Positions 35,045-45,699 of a stretch of DNA of 64,000 bases are shown here, in pieces. Each line of letters opens with the position of its first letter. The first letter of the stretch is position 1. Both the position numbers and the translations under genes were made by a program. A model generated the notes under the pieces. The model had not been told where the DNA came from and did no database searches. It worked only from the letters and a program-made list of their open reading frames with translations. The stretch comes from Psychrobacter sp. BI730 (GTDB lineage Bacteria > Pseudomonadota > Gammaproteobacteria > Pseudomonadales > Moraxellaceae), in contig NZ_JAATTV010000006.1 of assembly GCF_013414195.1 (NCBI RefSeq), positions 124,001 through 188,000 on the forward strand, written 5' to 3'.

Positions 35045-36421
35045 ATGACGTTTTTACTAACACTTCTTGCCGCTATATTTGTCTTAGGCCCGCTTATTGC
35101 CTTACACGAATGGGGACATTATATTGTGGCGCGGCTTTGCGGTGTCAAAGTGCTAACGTACTCTATCGGTTTTGGCCCTAAAGTTTTTGGTTGGACCAGT
35201 AAAAAAAGCGGCATCGACTATCGCATCTCAGCATTGCCACTCGGCGGTTACGTAAAAATGCTGGATGAGCGTGAAGGTAATGTCGCAAAAGATGAGCAGC
35301 ATCTTGCATTTAATCGGCAGCATCCGCTAAAGAAAATTGCTATCGTTGCAGCTGGCCCTATCATGAATTTTGTCATCGCTATCGCGCTATTTTGGGTACT
35401 ATTTATGACCCCATCTGAGCAGTTGGCGACTAAGATTGGACAAGTACTACCAGATACGCCTGCTGCGATGGCACAGCTGCCAGTCGGTGATAAGATTGTG
35501 GCGATTGATGGACATGATGTGCAGACATGGGAAGGTATTAACTATCGCCTTGCAGGACGTATGGGTGAGACGGATAATGTCAGCATTACCTTGCAGTCAG
35601 ACGCCCAAACCGATCAGTCGACTAAAACCTATCAAGCACCAGTCACGCAGTTTATGCAAGGCGAGGCTCAAGGTAAAGACGCATTGACCAGCTTTGGCAT
35701 GTTGCCATGGCAACCGCAGATTGCGCCGATTGTAGGCGGTTTGGCTCCCGATGGTGCCGCTAGCCGCCAAGGTCTAAAGGTTGGCGACCGCATTACTGCT
35801 ATTAATAATGAGTCAATCGAAGATTGGATTACTGCCACACGTATCATCCGTGACAATCCTGAAACGCTATTGAACTTTACGGTGTTGCGTGATGATAAGT
35901 CTGTACAGTTGCAGATTATGCCTCAAGGTAAAAAAGACAACTTGGGTAATGATTACGGACAGATTGGTGCAATGGTGGATCAGACTGAGATTGTTATCCC
36001 TGATGATTACAAGACTACCGTGGTCTATGGTCCTAGTGAGTCGTTAGTTAAGTCGTTTGAAAAGACTGAGCAGCTCGCAGTAATGACCGTAAGCTCAATG
36101 GGAAAAATGCTGTCAGGTATGATTGGTTTAGACAATCTATCAGGGCCAATTACCATTGCCAAAGTCGCCAAACAAAGCTTTGATATCAGTTGGCAGATGG
36201 TATTGTCGACAGCGGCGCTAATTAGCTTGAGTCTTGCCGTCTTAAACCTTTTGCCGATTCCAGTATTAGATGGTGGTCATATTGTCTATCACTTTATTGA
36301 GTTGATTCGTGGTAAGCCACTGTCTGAAGGTGTGCAAATGGTCGGTCTAAATATCGGTTTACTCTTGCTGGCAGGTTTCATGGTGTTAGCAATTGGTAAT
36401 GACATCAGCCGGCTATTTTGA
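35045..36421 (+). CDS. rseP: Site-2 intramembrane zinc protease RseP
   Basis: M50 metalloprotease of the inner membrane. In relatives it performs the second cleavage of anti-sigma factors and clears signal peptides. The 458 residues show HEWGH at residues 21-25 in the first helix, two PDZ domains (about 125-200 and 225-300), and the third zinc ligand in PVLDGGHIVYHFIEL near residue 405, with four predicted transmembrane helices. It precedes bamA, as in most gammaproteobacteria. Confidence 0.97.
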   Translation: MTFLLTLLAAIFVLGPLIALHEWGHYIVARLCGVKVLTYSIGFGPKVFGWTSKKSGIDYRISALPLGGYVKMLDEREGNVAKDEQHLAFNRQHPLKKIAIVAAGPIMNFVIAIALFWVLFMTPSEQLATKIGQVLPDTPAAMAQLPVGDKIVAIDGHDVQTWEGINYRLAGRMGETDNVSITLQSDAQTDQSTKTYQAPVTQFMQGEAQGKDALTSFGMLPWQPQIAPIVGGLAPDGAASRQGLKVGDRITAINNESIEDWITATRIIRDNPETLLNFTVLRDDKSVQLQIMPQGKKDNLGNDYGQIGAMVDQTEIVIPDDYKTTVVYGPSESLVKSFEKTEQLAVMTVSSMGKMLSGMIGLDNLSGPITIAKVAKQSFDISWQMVLSTAALISLSLAVLNLLPIPVLDGGHIVYHFIELIRGKPLSEGVQMVGLNIGLLLLAGFMVLAIGNDISRLF

Positions 36422-36683
36422 TCGGCTGATAAGCAATATGGCTGATAAAGCACGATATACTAATGGTTTTACGCCTATTATAGGCTGATTATTGTTATGA
36501 TAGGCATGCTACTCTGTGTCTTAGCCTCTGTACTAATCGTAATTTTTAGTTTATTTTGTGATGCAATTTATATAAAGTGTTCTGAGTTACCCTTGCATGG
36601 GTTTATAACCTTGCGTGAATGGGTTAGACAATACGTGCCTTTTAACTTAACTTAAGCAATTTTTTTATTGACGGATAGTGTTT

Positions 36684-39083
36684 ATGCGTACGCCTTTAAT
36701 TATGAGCGCGGCTGGGTTGCCGTTAGTTGTAGCGATGATGAGTATGCCAGTACAGGCTGCAGAATTTGTAGTAACTGACATCGGTTTTAATGGCTTACAA
36801 CGCCTAACCCCTGATAGCCTCTATCCGGTCTTACCTGTTACGGTAGGCGATACGGTGAATGATAGCAGCTTAGCTGCCAGTATTAAGGCGCTATATGCAA
36901 CTGAAAACTTTGCTGATATTCAAAGCCGTGTCGAAGGTGGCAAGCTAAGATTTGACGTCATTGAGCGTCCAACGATCGCTGAAGTAACCTTTGAAGGTAA
37001 CAAGCTTATTCCAAAAGAAGGACTTGAGCAGGGACTGAAGAATGCGGGACTGTCTGCTGGTGACGTACTCAAGCAGTCTACTTTGCAAGGCGTGGCCAAT
37101 GAGCTACAACAGCAATATATTAGTCAAGGTTACTACAATAGTAATATCGAAGTAGATCAAACGGTACTTGATGGTAACCGCGTGAAACTTGACGTGCGCT
37201 TTGTAGAAGGCAAACCTGCAAAAGTTGTCGATATCAATATTATTGGTAACAAACACTTTAGTGATGAAGAGATTAAAGACGTTTTCGCGGTAAAAGAATC
37301 TTCATGGACACGTCTATTATCTAAATCTGATCGATACGCTCAAGAGAAACTGGCCGCCAGTCTAGAGAGTTTAAAGGCGCTATATCAGAACGATGGTTAT
37401 GTGCGTTTTTCAGTTGATAATGCCGTATTGAACATCAGTGAAGACAAAAGTAGTGTGTTTATCGAAGTCAGCCTAAGCGAAGGCGAACAATACCAGTTTG
37501 GCGAAGTGAACTTTTTAGGTAAACCTACCTTTGAGAATAGTGAGCTAAAAGAGCTGGTTAGCTTTGCATCTAATGAAAAATACTCGCAAGCAAAACTAGA
37601 CGAAACCACTGCTTCTCTTAAAAGACGCTATGGTAACGAAGGCTATTATCTAGCTCAAATCAGACCAGTACCACGTATCAATGACGATACGAAAATGGTC
37701 GATGTCGATTACTATATCGACCCTGCACGTCCTATCTACGTTCGCCGTATCAACTTTACGGGTAATATCAAAACGCAAGACGAAGTATTACGTCGTGAAA
37801 TGCGTCAGTTAGAAGGTACGCTGTCGTCCAATGACAAAATTCAGCTGTCACGCACGCGTTTGATGCGTACTGGCTTCTTTAAAAATGTCACTGTAGATGT
37901 TAAGCCAGTACCTAACCAGCCAGATCAAGTCGATGTAAACTATGTGGTTGAAGAGCAGCCTTCTGGTAGCTCAACGATTGCAGCCGGTTACTCACAAAGT
38001 GGTGGTGTGACTTTCCAATTGGATTTGACCCAAAACAACTTCATGGGTACCGGTAACCGCGTAAAGGCTGCGCTTTCTCGTTCAGAGACACGTGACTCTT
38101 ATAGCCTAGGTTATACCGATCCGTACTTTACAGAAAACGGTGTTTCTCAAGGTATCAGCGGTTATTATCGCAAAACCAAATATGATGACGACAACGTTAG
38201 TAACTATGTGACAGATTCATATGGTGCGACGCTGAACTATAGTTATCCTATTGACGAAACCAAACGCCTGAGTGCTGGTCTAAATGTAGACAACACAAAG
38301 GTTCGTGGTGGTCGTTACCTAGGTATATCTAATGTTCAGGAAATTCTAGACGAAGGCGGTACAAAAACGCCGGAAGTTGAGACTGATGGTGTTGCTACCT
38401 TCAAGAATGATTATCAGACTTACAATCTATTGTTTGGTTGGGACTACAGCACTTTAGACCGTCCCGTATTCCCTACCAAAGGTATGAGCCATGCAATTGA
38501 TGCAACCATCGGTCTTGGTGATGCCAATTACCAAAAGCTAACTTATAGCGGCAATATATATTACCCTATTTATAAAGACGTGATCGCGCGTGGTTATACT
38601 AAGCTTGGTTATGGTAATGATTTACCGTTCTATGAAAACTTCTATGCTGGTGGTTATGGCTCAGTACGTGGCTATGAATCATCTACTCTGGGACCTAAAT
38701 CACAAGTCTATTATGATGCGGTCAATGATCCAGACAACCAAACCTTTACCGCAGAAGAGGTTGGTGGTAATGCACTAGCAACGTTTGGTGCTGAACTAAT
38801 TTTACCAATGCCGTTTAAAGGCGATTGGGCAGATCAAGTACGCCCAGTATTGTTTGCTGAAGGTGGTCAGGTATTTGACACCTCTGATAAAGAAGATCGC
38901 ACTTTTAATGATTCAGATGTTCCATTACTGACCCAAGATAATGACTTCCGCTACAGTGCTGGTGCTGGTATCACTTGGTATACGCCAATTGGTCCAATCT
39001 CACTTAGCTACGCGGTACCATTTGGTGACAAAGAGGGCGATGAGACTGAAAAAGTCCAGTTCCAGATTGGTAATACATTCTAA
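36684..39083 (+). CDS. bamA: Outer membrane protein assembly factor BamA
   Basis: Central Omp85-family component of the BAM complex that inserts beta-barrel proteins into the outer membrane. The 799 residues have a signal peptide ending VQAAEF, five POTRA domains (about 25-425) and a 16-strand barrel. The Omp85 motif region around FYAGGYGSVRGYESSTLGP is clear. The last residue is Phe, typical of barrel proteins. ATG 36684 is preferred to GTG 36678 because it gives a clean signal peptide. Unlike in E. coli, no skp follows; lpxD comes next. Confidence 0.97.
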   Translation: MRTPLIMSAAGLPLVVAMMSMPVQAAEFVVTDIGFNGLQRLTPDSLYPVLPVTVGDTVNDSSLAASIKALYATENFADIQSRVEGGKLRFDVIERPTIAEVTFEGNKLIPKEGLEQGLKNAGLSAGDVLKQSTLQGVANELQQQYISQGYYNSNIEVDQTVLDGNRVKLDVRFVEGKPAKVVDINIIGNKHFSDEEIKDVFAVKESSWTRLLSKSDRYAQEKLAASLESLKALYQNDGYVRFSVDNAVLNISEDKSSVFIEVSLSEGEQYQFGEVNFLGKPTFENSELKELVSFASNEKYSQAKLDETTASLKRRYGNEGYYLAQIRPVPRINDDTKMVDVDYYIDPARPIYVRRINFTGNIKTQDEVLRREMRQLEGTLSSNDKIQLSRTRLMRTGFFKNVTVDVKPVPNQPDQVDVNYVVEEQPSGSSTIAAGYSQSGGVTFQLDLTQNNFMGTGNRVKAALSRSETRDSYSLGYTDPYFTENGVSQGISGYYRKTKYDDDNVSNYVTDSYGATLNYSYPIDETKRLSAGLNVDNTKVRGGRYLGISNVQEILDEGGTKTPEVETDGVATFKNDYQTYNLLFGWDYSTLDRPVFPTKGMSHAIDATIGLGDANYQKLTYSGNIYYPIYKDVIARGYTKLGYGNDLPFYENFYAGGYGSVRGYESSTLGPKSQVYYDAVNDPDNQTFTAEEVGGNALATFGAELILPMPFKGDWADQVRPVLFAEGGQVFDTSDKEDRTFNDSDVPLLTQDNDFRYSAGAGITWYTPIGPISLSYAVPFGDKEGDETEKVQFQIGNTF

Positions 39084-39102
39084 ATTAATGACACCATTCT
39101 CA

Positions 39103-39138
39103 TCTATTTGAGTAATTGTAAAGATTTTCTCAAATAGA
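39103..39138. repeat. Hairpin-forming inverted repeat between bamA and lpxD
   Basis: TCTATTTGAG and CTCAAATAGA form a perfect 10-bp stem with a 16-nt loop, 20 nt after the bamA stop. No T-run follows, so it is more likely an RNA-stability or processing element than a terminator. Confidence 0.5.
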
Positions 39139-39162
39139 CGGAAATATCATTAGAGCTTAGTA

Positions 39163-39200
39163 GGTCGTCAAAACGCATTGTTATTTTGGCGACCGTTTCA
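39163..39200 (+). terminator. Possible weak terminator before lpxD
   Basis: GGTCGTCAAAA and TTTTGGCGACC pair over 11 bp with one G-T pair and a 10-nt loop, followed by GTTTCATTT, a poor T-run. It lies 36 nt before the lpxD ATG and may only attenuate transcription. Confidence 0.35.
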
Positions 39201-39229
39201 TTTATAACCATATTTTATTAATAGTCATT

Positions 39230-40246
39230 ATGATAACGATTGAGCAACTCATTACTCGAATTGAGCAGCGTCAGCCTATTATTAATAAGGCTGAGATTGA
39301 TACTGAGCAATTGTGTCAACCATTCAGTAGCGTCGGTAGTTTGACGACAGCCAGTCAGCAGCAGTTAAGCTTTTTGGCAGATCCTCACTATATTTCTAGC
39401 TTGGCGAGCAGTGCCGCAGGGGCAGTGTTGGTAACGGAAGCATATCGTGATCAAGTGCCTACCTCAGCGATAGCGCTAGTCGTCTCAAATCCATATCTGG
39501 CTTATGCCAGTGCCAGTCAGCTGTTTGCACGTCATTCTTTATCTAACGGAATTCATCCTAGTGCTGTGATTGCAGACAGTGCTGTTATTGGCGAGCAAGT
39601 CAATATCGGTCCTTTTTGTGTGATTGGTGACAATGTACAAATAGGGGCGCGTAGCTCACTTGATGCTCATGTCGTGGTTGAGGCCAATACCAGTATCGGT
39701 ACCGATTGTGTCATTAAGTCGCAAGTCGTTGTTGGGCCTGAGTGTGTCATTGGCAATCACGTTAGATTGCATGCAGGAGTAAGCATCGGATCTGAAGGGT
39801 TCGGTTTTGCGCCTACTAAAGATCCTAGTAACACAGGTTGGGAGCGCATTGCCCAGTTAGGCCGTGTCATTATTGGTGATTATGTACGAGTTGGTAGCCA
39901 GACATGTATCGATCGTGGCGCTATCGATGATACCGTTATTGGTAATCACGTGATTATTGATAATTTGGTACAAGTTGCCCATAACGTCCGTATCGGTGAC
40001 GGCACTGCTATTGCTGCTCAAACCGGTATTGCGGGTAGTACTACGATAGGTAAGCGCTGTATAATAGGCGGCGCTGTCGGTATCACAGGGCATATCGAGA
40101 TTACAGACGATGTTGTTTTATCTGGCATGACCATGGTAACCAAATCCATTAAAACCGCTGGCTCATATTCATCTGGTACTGCTGCAATGCCAACTGCTAA
40201 TTGGCGACGTGCTGCTGTACGTTTTCGTCAGCTAGGCAATAACTAA
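39230..40246 (+). CDS. lpxD: UDP-3-O-(3-hydroxyacyl)glucosamine N-acyltransferase
   Basis: Third step of lipid A synthesis: N-acylation of UDP-3-O-acyl-glucosamine. The 338 residues match the family (341 in E. coli). An N-terminal uridine-binding domain is followed by left-handed beta-helix hexapeptides (from about residue 100) and a helical C-terminus. The catalytic His lies in NLVQVAHNVRIGDGTAIAAQ. The start ATG has no strong ribosome-binding site. It is 52 nt before fabZ. Confidence 0.97.
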   Translation: MITIEQLITRIEQRQPIINKAEIDTEQLCQPFSSVGSLTTASQQQLSFLADPHYISSLASSAAGAVLVTEAYRDQVPTSAIALVVSNPYLAYASASQLFARHSLSNGIHPSAVIADSAVIGEQVNIGPFCVIGDNVQIGARSSLDAHVVVEANTSIGTDCVIKSQVVVGPECVIGNHVRLHAGVSIGSEGFGFAPTKDPSNTGWERIAQLGRVIIGDYVRVGSQTCIDRGAIDDTVIGNHVIIDNLVQVAHNVRIGDGTAIAAQTGIAGSTTIGKRCIIGGAVGITGHIEITDDVVLSGMTMVTKSIKTAGSYSSGTAAMPTANWRRAAVRFRQLGNN

Positions 40247-40298
40247 TGCAAACACAAACAAATAATAGATATTCAAAACACAGCAAGGAAGCGTCATT

Positions 40299-40835
40299 AT
40301 GAGCAATAGCAATATAGATATCCCAACTGATGAAGACGTTAAAAGCTTGGCTGAGCAAGGTCTTACGCTACCATTGACGTATCATACGATTAAGCATTAT
40401 TTACCGCATCGTTATCCTTTTATGCTGGTAGATCGTATTGTAGCTTGTACGCCAGGCGAGTGTATTACTGGTATCAAGAACGTGACTATTAATGAAGAGT
40501 TCTTTAACGGTCACTTTCCTGATGAGCCGATTATGCCAGGGGTATTGATGGTGGAGTCAATGGCACAGGTGTCAGGTGTGCTTGGTTTTATCAGTGCAGG
40601 GCTAACGGCAGAAGACGGTTACCTCTATCTGTTTGCAGGTGTAGATAAAGTCCGTTTTAAACGCCGTGTGATTCCTGGTGATCAGCTTATCATTCGCGCA
40701 AAGACCGTGATGCAAAGACACGGTATCTATAAATTTGATTGTACTGTTCATGTCGAAGATGAACTGGCTGCTAGTGCTCAAATCATGATTGCACGTCAAG
40801 AGCAGCAAAAACCTGCTAACACGAAGGGTGCTTAA
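40299..40835 (+). CDS. fabZ: 3-hydroxyacyl-ACP dehydratase FabZ
   Basis: Dehydrates 3-hydroxyacyl-ACP in fatty-acid elongation, competing with LpxA and LpxD for the same substrates. The 178 residues include about 20 extra N-terminal residues compared with E. coli (151). The catalytic His is in LPHRYPFMLVDRI and the catalytic Glu in NGHFPDEPIMPGVLMVESMA. AAGGAAG precedes the ATG. Confidence 0.97.
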   Translation: MSNSNIDIPTDEDVKSLAEQGLTLPLTYHTIKHYLPHRYPFMLVDRIVACTPGECITGIKNVTINEEFFNGHFPDEPIMPGVLMVESMAQVSGVLGFISAGLTAEDGYLYLFAGVDKVRFKRRVIPGDQLIIRAKTVMQRHGIYKFDCTVHVEDELAASAQIMIARQEQQKPANTKGA

Positions 40836-41008
40836 GTTTTCAATAAGCCATACTGTACAAAGAGCGATATTGAAATCGCTCACTATCACTGCAATAAACA
40901 GCTATATGTAAACTCAACAACATAACTGGTATTAGCTTCGTTAGTAACACTGAAATAGTGATACTTTTTTATTATTTACTCGCATCAAATGATACAAGGG
41001 CCCATCTT

Positions 41009-41788
41009 ATGAGTCAGATTCATCCTACAGCACTCATCTCACCGTCCGCGCAGATTGACGAGACTGCTATCATCGGGCCCTATTGTATCGTTGGTGATGA
41101 AGTATCAATTGGTGCGCATACGGTTTTGCATAGACATGTCGTTGTGACTAAACTGACTCGTATTGGCCAACACAATGAGTTTTATCAATTTGCGAGTATT
41201 GGTGAAGATCCTCAAGACTTGAAATATGCAGGTGAGCGCACTTGGCTTGAAATCGGCGATCACAATACGATTCGTGAAGCCTGTAGCCTACACCGTGGTA
41301 CAGCGCAAGACGGCGAGCTGACTAAAATCGGCAGTCATAATCTACTGATGGTAAACACCCATGTCGCACATGATTGTGTCATTGGCGATCATAACGTACT
41401 GGCTAACAATGTCGGTGTAGCGGGGCATGTGACTATTGGCGACCATACCATCATCGGTGGTAACTCAGGCATACATCAGTTTTGTACAGTAGATGACTAT
41501 AGCTTGATTGGCGGAGCCAGCCTCATTCTAAAAGATGTGGCTGCATTTACGATGGTATCTGGCAATCCAGCAAAGGCTCATGGACTCAATATCGAAGGCA
41601 TGCGCCGTAAAGGTTGGTCAAAAGAAACCATTAATGTATTGCGTCAAGCGTACCGTACGATTTTCAGATCAGGTTTGACCACGGTACAAGCGTTGGAAGT
41701 CTTACATAATGAGCTATTAGCTAAAGAGCCAAAAATTCAGCTACTTATTGATTCATTACAAAATAGCAGCCGCGGTGTTGTACGCTAA
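41009..41788 (+). CDS. lpxA: UDP-N-acetylglucosamine O-acyltransferase
   Basis: First committed step of lipid A synthesis. The protein has 259 residues from ATG 41009 (AAGGG 9 nt upstream); the ORF is open further up, but the extra residues do not fit the family. Hexapeptide repeats form the left-handed helix. The catalytic His is in VNTHVAHDCVIGDHNVLAN, and GGNSGIHQFCTV is diagnostic. A terminator follows. lpxB, often next, is not here. Confidence 0.97.
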   Translation: MSQIHPTALISPSAQIDETAIIGPYCIVGDEVSIGAHTVLHRHVVVTKLTRIGQHNEFYQFASIGEDPQDLKYAGERTWLEIGDHNTIREACSLHRGTAQDGELTKIGSHNLLMVNTHVAHDCVIGDHNVLANNVGVAGHVTIGDHTIIGGNSGIHQFCTVDDYSLIGGASLILKDVAAFTMVSGNPAKAHGLNIEGMRRKGWSKETINVLRQAYRTIFRSGLTTVQALEVLHNELLAKEPKIQLLIDSLQNSSRGVVR

Positions 41789-41865
41789 AGAAAGCATAAC
41801 TCGATTAATGATGAGTTTGATACTTTTAATCAGCTAAATTCTTATGGAATGAAGGCGAATTAGAT

Positions 41866-41896
41866 AAAAGCCATAACTATTTGTTATGGCTTTTTA
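41866..41896 (+). terminator. Intrinsic terminator after lpxA
   Basis: AAAAGCCATAAC and GTTATGGCTTTT form a 12-bp stem with a 5-nt loop and a short T-run. It ends the pyrH-lpxA gene block. The remaining 194 bp to the next gene hold no feature I can support. Confidence 0.85.
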
Positions 41897-42090
41897 TATT
41901 TATGAGCACTTGACTTTTTTGGTCGCTTAGCAGAAACTGAGCGTTTACGATATTGTAATCAATTCTTTCTTAATGTTGCTGGGCGTTTCACATCGAAGCG
42001 TTTACTAAATAGTTCAACGGTAAGGCCGACTATTTATGTTGATCAAGGAAGATTATCAGTAACGTTAATTGAAGCACGAGGACGGAAAAA

Positions 42091-43443
42091 ATGGCTATCA
42101 ATAAACAAGAACATGCCCAATGGAGCTCAAGCTTTGGCTTCGTATTGGCAGCAGTAGGCTCAGCAGTTGGTTTAGGAAACATATGGAAATTTCCATACAT
42201 GGTTGGCGAAAGCGGTGGTTCAGCTTTCGTTATTGCTTATTTGTTCTGTATCGCGCTGGTCGGTTTTCCAATATTAGTTGCTGAATGGTTAATTGGTCGA
42301 CGTGGTCAAAAAAACCCAGTCAATACTTTTTCAGACGTAGCAGCGACTGAAGGTAAGTCACGTAGCTGGGGCATCGTTGGGGCTACTGGTATCTTAGGTG
42401 GCTTCTTAATTCTATCGTTCTATAGTGTGATCGGTGGTTGGGCGCTTAATTATATCACTAAAGTTGCAACAGGTAGCTTTGCTGGTCAAGACAGTGATTC
42501 TGTTGCTGCAACCTTTGATGCTATGCTTGCATCAGCTGGTACATTGACGATCTGGCATACGGTATTTATGATTTTAACCGCTGTCATCGTTGGTATTGGT
42601 GTGACAAGTGGTATCGAAAAAACAGCTAAGATTTTGATGCCATTATTGGGTGTGATTCTGTTTGTTATCGTTGGTTATAACGTGATGAACGGTGGATTTG
42701 GTGAAGCAGTTGCTTACCTATTTACGCCAGATCTTAGCAAACTAACGGCTGATGTTATGCTTGCAGCATTAGGTCATGCATTCTTCACCCTATCAATTGG
42801 TATGGGTATTATGGTCGCTTATGGTTCGTATTTGGGCCGTGAAGTCAACTTGCTAAAGACAGCACGTACCGTTGTTATTTTGGATACGGTTATTGCGTTG
42901 GCTGCTGGTCTTGCCATCTTCCCAATCATCTTTAGCAACGGTCTAGATCCTGCATCTGGTCCTGGTCTTATCTTTGTAAGCTTGCCAATTGCTTTCGGTA
43001 GTATGGGTGCGGGTACTATCATTGGCGCATTGTTCTTCTTACTTATTACCTTTGCCGCTATTACCTCATCTATCTCGTTACTTGAGCCAACCGTTGAGTT
43101 GTTAGAAGAGCGTACATCGATGAGTCGTACTGTATCGACTATCGTGGCAAGTACAGTAATCTGGTTGCTAGGTATTGCAGCATTGCTATCGTTCAACCTA
43201 TGGTCTGACTTCACTATTATGGGTAATGGTATCTTTGATGCATTAGATAAGCTTACTAGTAAGTTCCTATTACCTCTAACCGGTCTGGCTGCAATTGTAT
43301 TTGTTGGTTGGAAAATGGATCAACGCAACATCCAGCAAGAGCTTGGTTTATCTAATGGTACATGGCAGCTGTGGCAAATCGTTGCGAAATTCATCGCACC
43401 AATCGCTGTTATTGTAGTATTTGTGACGTCATTGATGGGATAG
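42091..43443 (+). CDS. Sodium-dependent transporter of the NSS (SNF) family
   Basis: Sodium-coupled amine or amino-acid symporter related to LeuT and Tyt1, in the inner membrane. The 450 residues have 11-12 transmembrane helices. The N-terminal signature is SSFGFVLAAVGSAVGLGNIW followed by KFPYMVGESGGSAF, which carries the unwound helix-1 sodium and substrate site. The substrate cannot be named. GAGGACGG lies about 6 nt before the ATG. A strong bidirectional terminator separates it from tgt. Confidence 0.95.
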   Translation: MAINKQEHAQWSSSFGFVLAAVGSAVGLGNIWKFPYMVGESGGSAFVIAYLFCIALVGFPILVAEWLIGRRGQKNPVNTFSDVAATEGKSRSWGIVGATGILGGFLILSFYSVIGGWALNYITKVATGSFAGQDSDSVAATFDAMLASAGTLTIWHTVFMILTAVIVGIGVTSGIEKTAKILMPLLGVILFVIVGYNVMNGGFGEAVAYLFTPDLSKLTADVMLAALGHAFFTLSIGMGIMVAYGSYLGREVNLLKTARTVVILDTVIALAAGLAIFPIIFSNGLDPASGPGLIFVSLPIAFGSMGAGTIIGALFFLLITFAAITSSISLLEPTVELLEERTSMSRTVSTIVASTVIWLLGIAALLSFNLWSDFTIMGNGIFDALDKLTSKFLLPLTGLAAIVFVGWKMDQRNIQQELGLSNGTWQLWQIVAKFIAPIAVIVVFVTSLMG

Positions 43444-43490
43444 TAGTCAAAGGACACTATTCGAATCATTAAATGATAAAAGCATCATAG

Positions 43491-43526
43491 AAAAAGGGCT
43501 TAAGATTATTCTTAAGCCCTTTTTTA
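43491..43526. terminator. Bidirectional terminator between the NSS transporter and tgt
   Basis: GGGCTTAAGA and TCTTAAGCCC form a perfect 10-bp stem with loop TTAT, flanked by AAAAA on the left and TTTTTT on the right, so it can end transcription from both converging genes. Confidence 0.9.
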
Positions 43527-43568
43527 TTTCAACAGATTTAGATAACAAGTAGTAAATATTAAACAGGA

Positions 43569-44753
<1,185 letters not shown>

Positions 44754-44984
44754 CTAATTATAGCATTGTTAGCGGTTTTTTTGGACATGGATATTTAGTG
44801 GTATCGATACATAGTTAATATGTTCTTTAGGGATTTTATTTGACATCCCTTTTTCATAACCAAAAAATACAGATAGCACGCCAAAAGACACAGACAGTGC
44901 TAGAGGTCTATTGATACAGTAGAAGTTATACAGGTGAGGTAATAATCATTGCCACACCATGCTTTTAGATGCTGGAGACATGAC

Positions 44985-45635
44985 ATGAAAAAGACAGCTT
45001 ACTTATTATTGAGTGGTTTATTATTGATATCAGGAGGGGCTATGGCTACTGAAGAGCCGAAATATACGGTGTTGACCCAAGTAGATGACTTTGAGCTGCG
45101 TCGTTATGATGAGCAGCTAGTAGCGCAAACGTGGGTGAGTGGTGACCAAGACTCAGCAAGTCGTGAAGGATTTAAGGTTTTAGCGGACTATATTTTTGGT
45201 AATAACACCGCACCAAGTGGCGACAGTAGTAAAATCAGTATGACGGCACCTGTCACGATGCAAGCTGATAACAAAAAAAGTGATAATAAGTCACAGAAAA
45301 TTGCCATGACAGCACCAGTCAGTATGCAACAAGACGATGGTAAGTGGCGCGTGCAATTTACGATGCCTAGTAAATATACGCTGCAAACACTGCCTAAGCC
45401 GAACAATCCAAACGTTGAGATTATAGAAGTACCGGCACAGACGTACGGTGTGATTAAGTTTTCGGGATTGGTAGGTAGTAAAAAGGTCGCGAATAAAACG
45501 GAAGCGCTGCAAACATGGATGCAAGACCAGAGTTTGACGCCTATAGGCGAGCCTGAATTGGCACGTTATAACCCACCTTGGACGCTACCATTCTTACGTC
45601 GTAATGAGGTGATGATTGCGTATCAATCTAAATAG
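44985..45635 (+). CDS. SOUL-family heme-binding-like protein, exported
   Basis: The 216-residue protein has a signal peptide (MKKTAYLLLSGLLLISGGAM-A), followed by a SOUL/HEBP domain: YTVLTQVDDFELRRYDEQLV, ISMTAPVTM, IAMTAPVSM, VQFTMPSKYTL and a C-terminal YNPPWTLPFLRRNEV. SOUL proteins bind heme or tetrapyrroles in eukaryotes; the bacterial role is unclear. ATG 44985 follows TGGAGA, which excludes the upstream TTG at 44949. It shares a terminator with asd. Confidence 0.92.
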   Translation: MKKTAYLLLSGLLLISGGAMATEEPKYTVLTQVDDFELRRYDEQLVAQTWVSGDQDSASREGFKVLADYIFGNNTAPSGDSSKISMTAPVTMQADNKKSDNKSQKIAMTAPVSMQQDDGKWRVQFTMPSKYTLQTLPKPNNPNVEIIEVPAQTYGVIKFSGLVGSKKVANKTEALQTWMQDQSLTPIGEPELARYNPPWTLPFLRRNEVMIAYQSK

Positions 45636-45647
45636 TAATCGATCCAT

Positions 45648-45676
45648 AAAAAAAGACAGCAATCGCTGTCTTTTTT
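45648..45676. terminator. Bidirectional terminator between the SOUL gene and asd
   Basis: AAAAGACAGC and GCTGTCTTTT form a 10-bp stem with loop AATC, with A and T runs on either side. It serves both converging genes. Confidence 0.9.
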
Positions 45677-45699
45677 GTGCTTCATCTAAAGTATCTGAG

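Noticed and set aside
44829..44856. Hairpin AGGGAT/ATCCCT with T-run between tgt and the SOUL gene
   Set aside because: The stem is only 6 bp with a 10-nt loop and there is no plus-strand gene upstream for it to terminate. Not enough support to call it.
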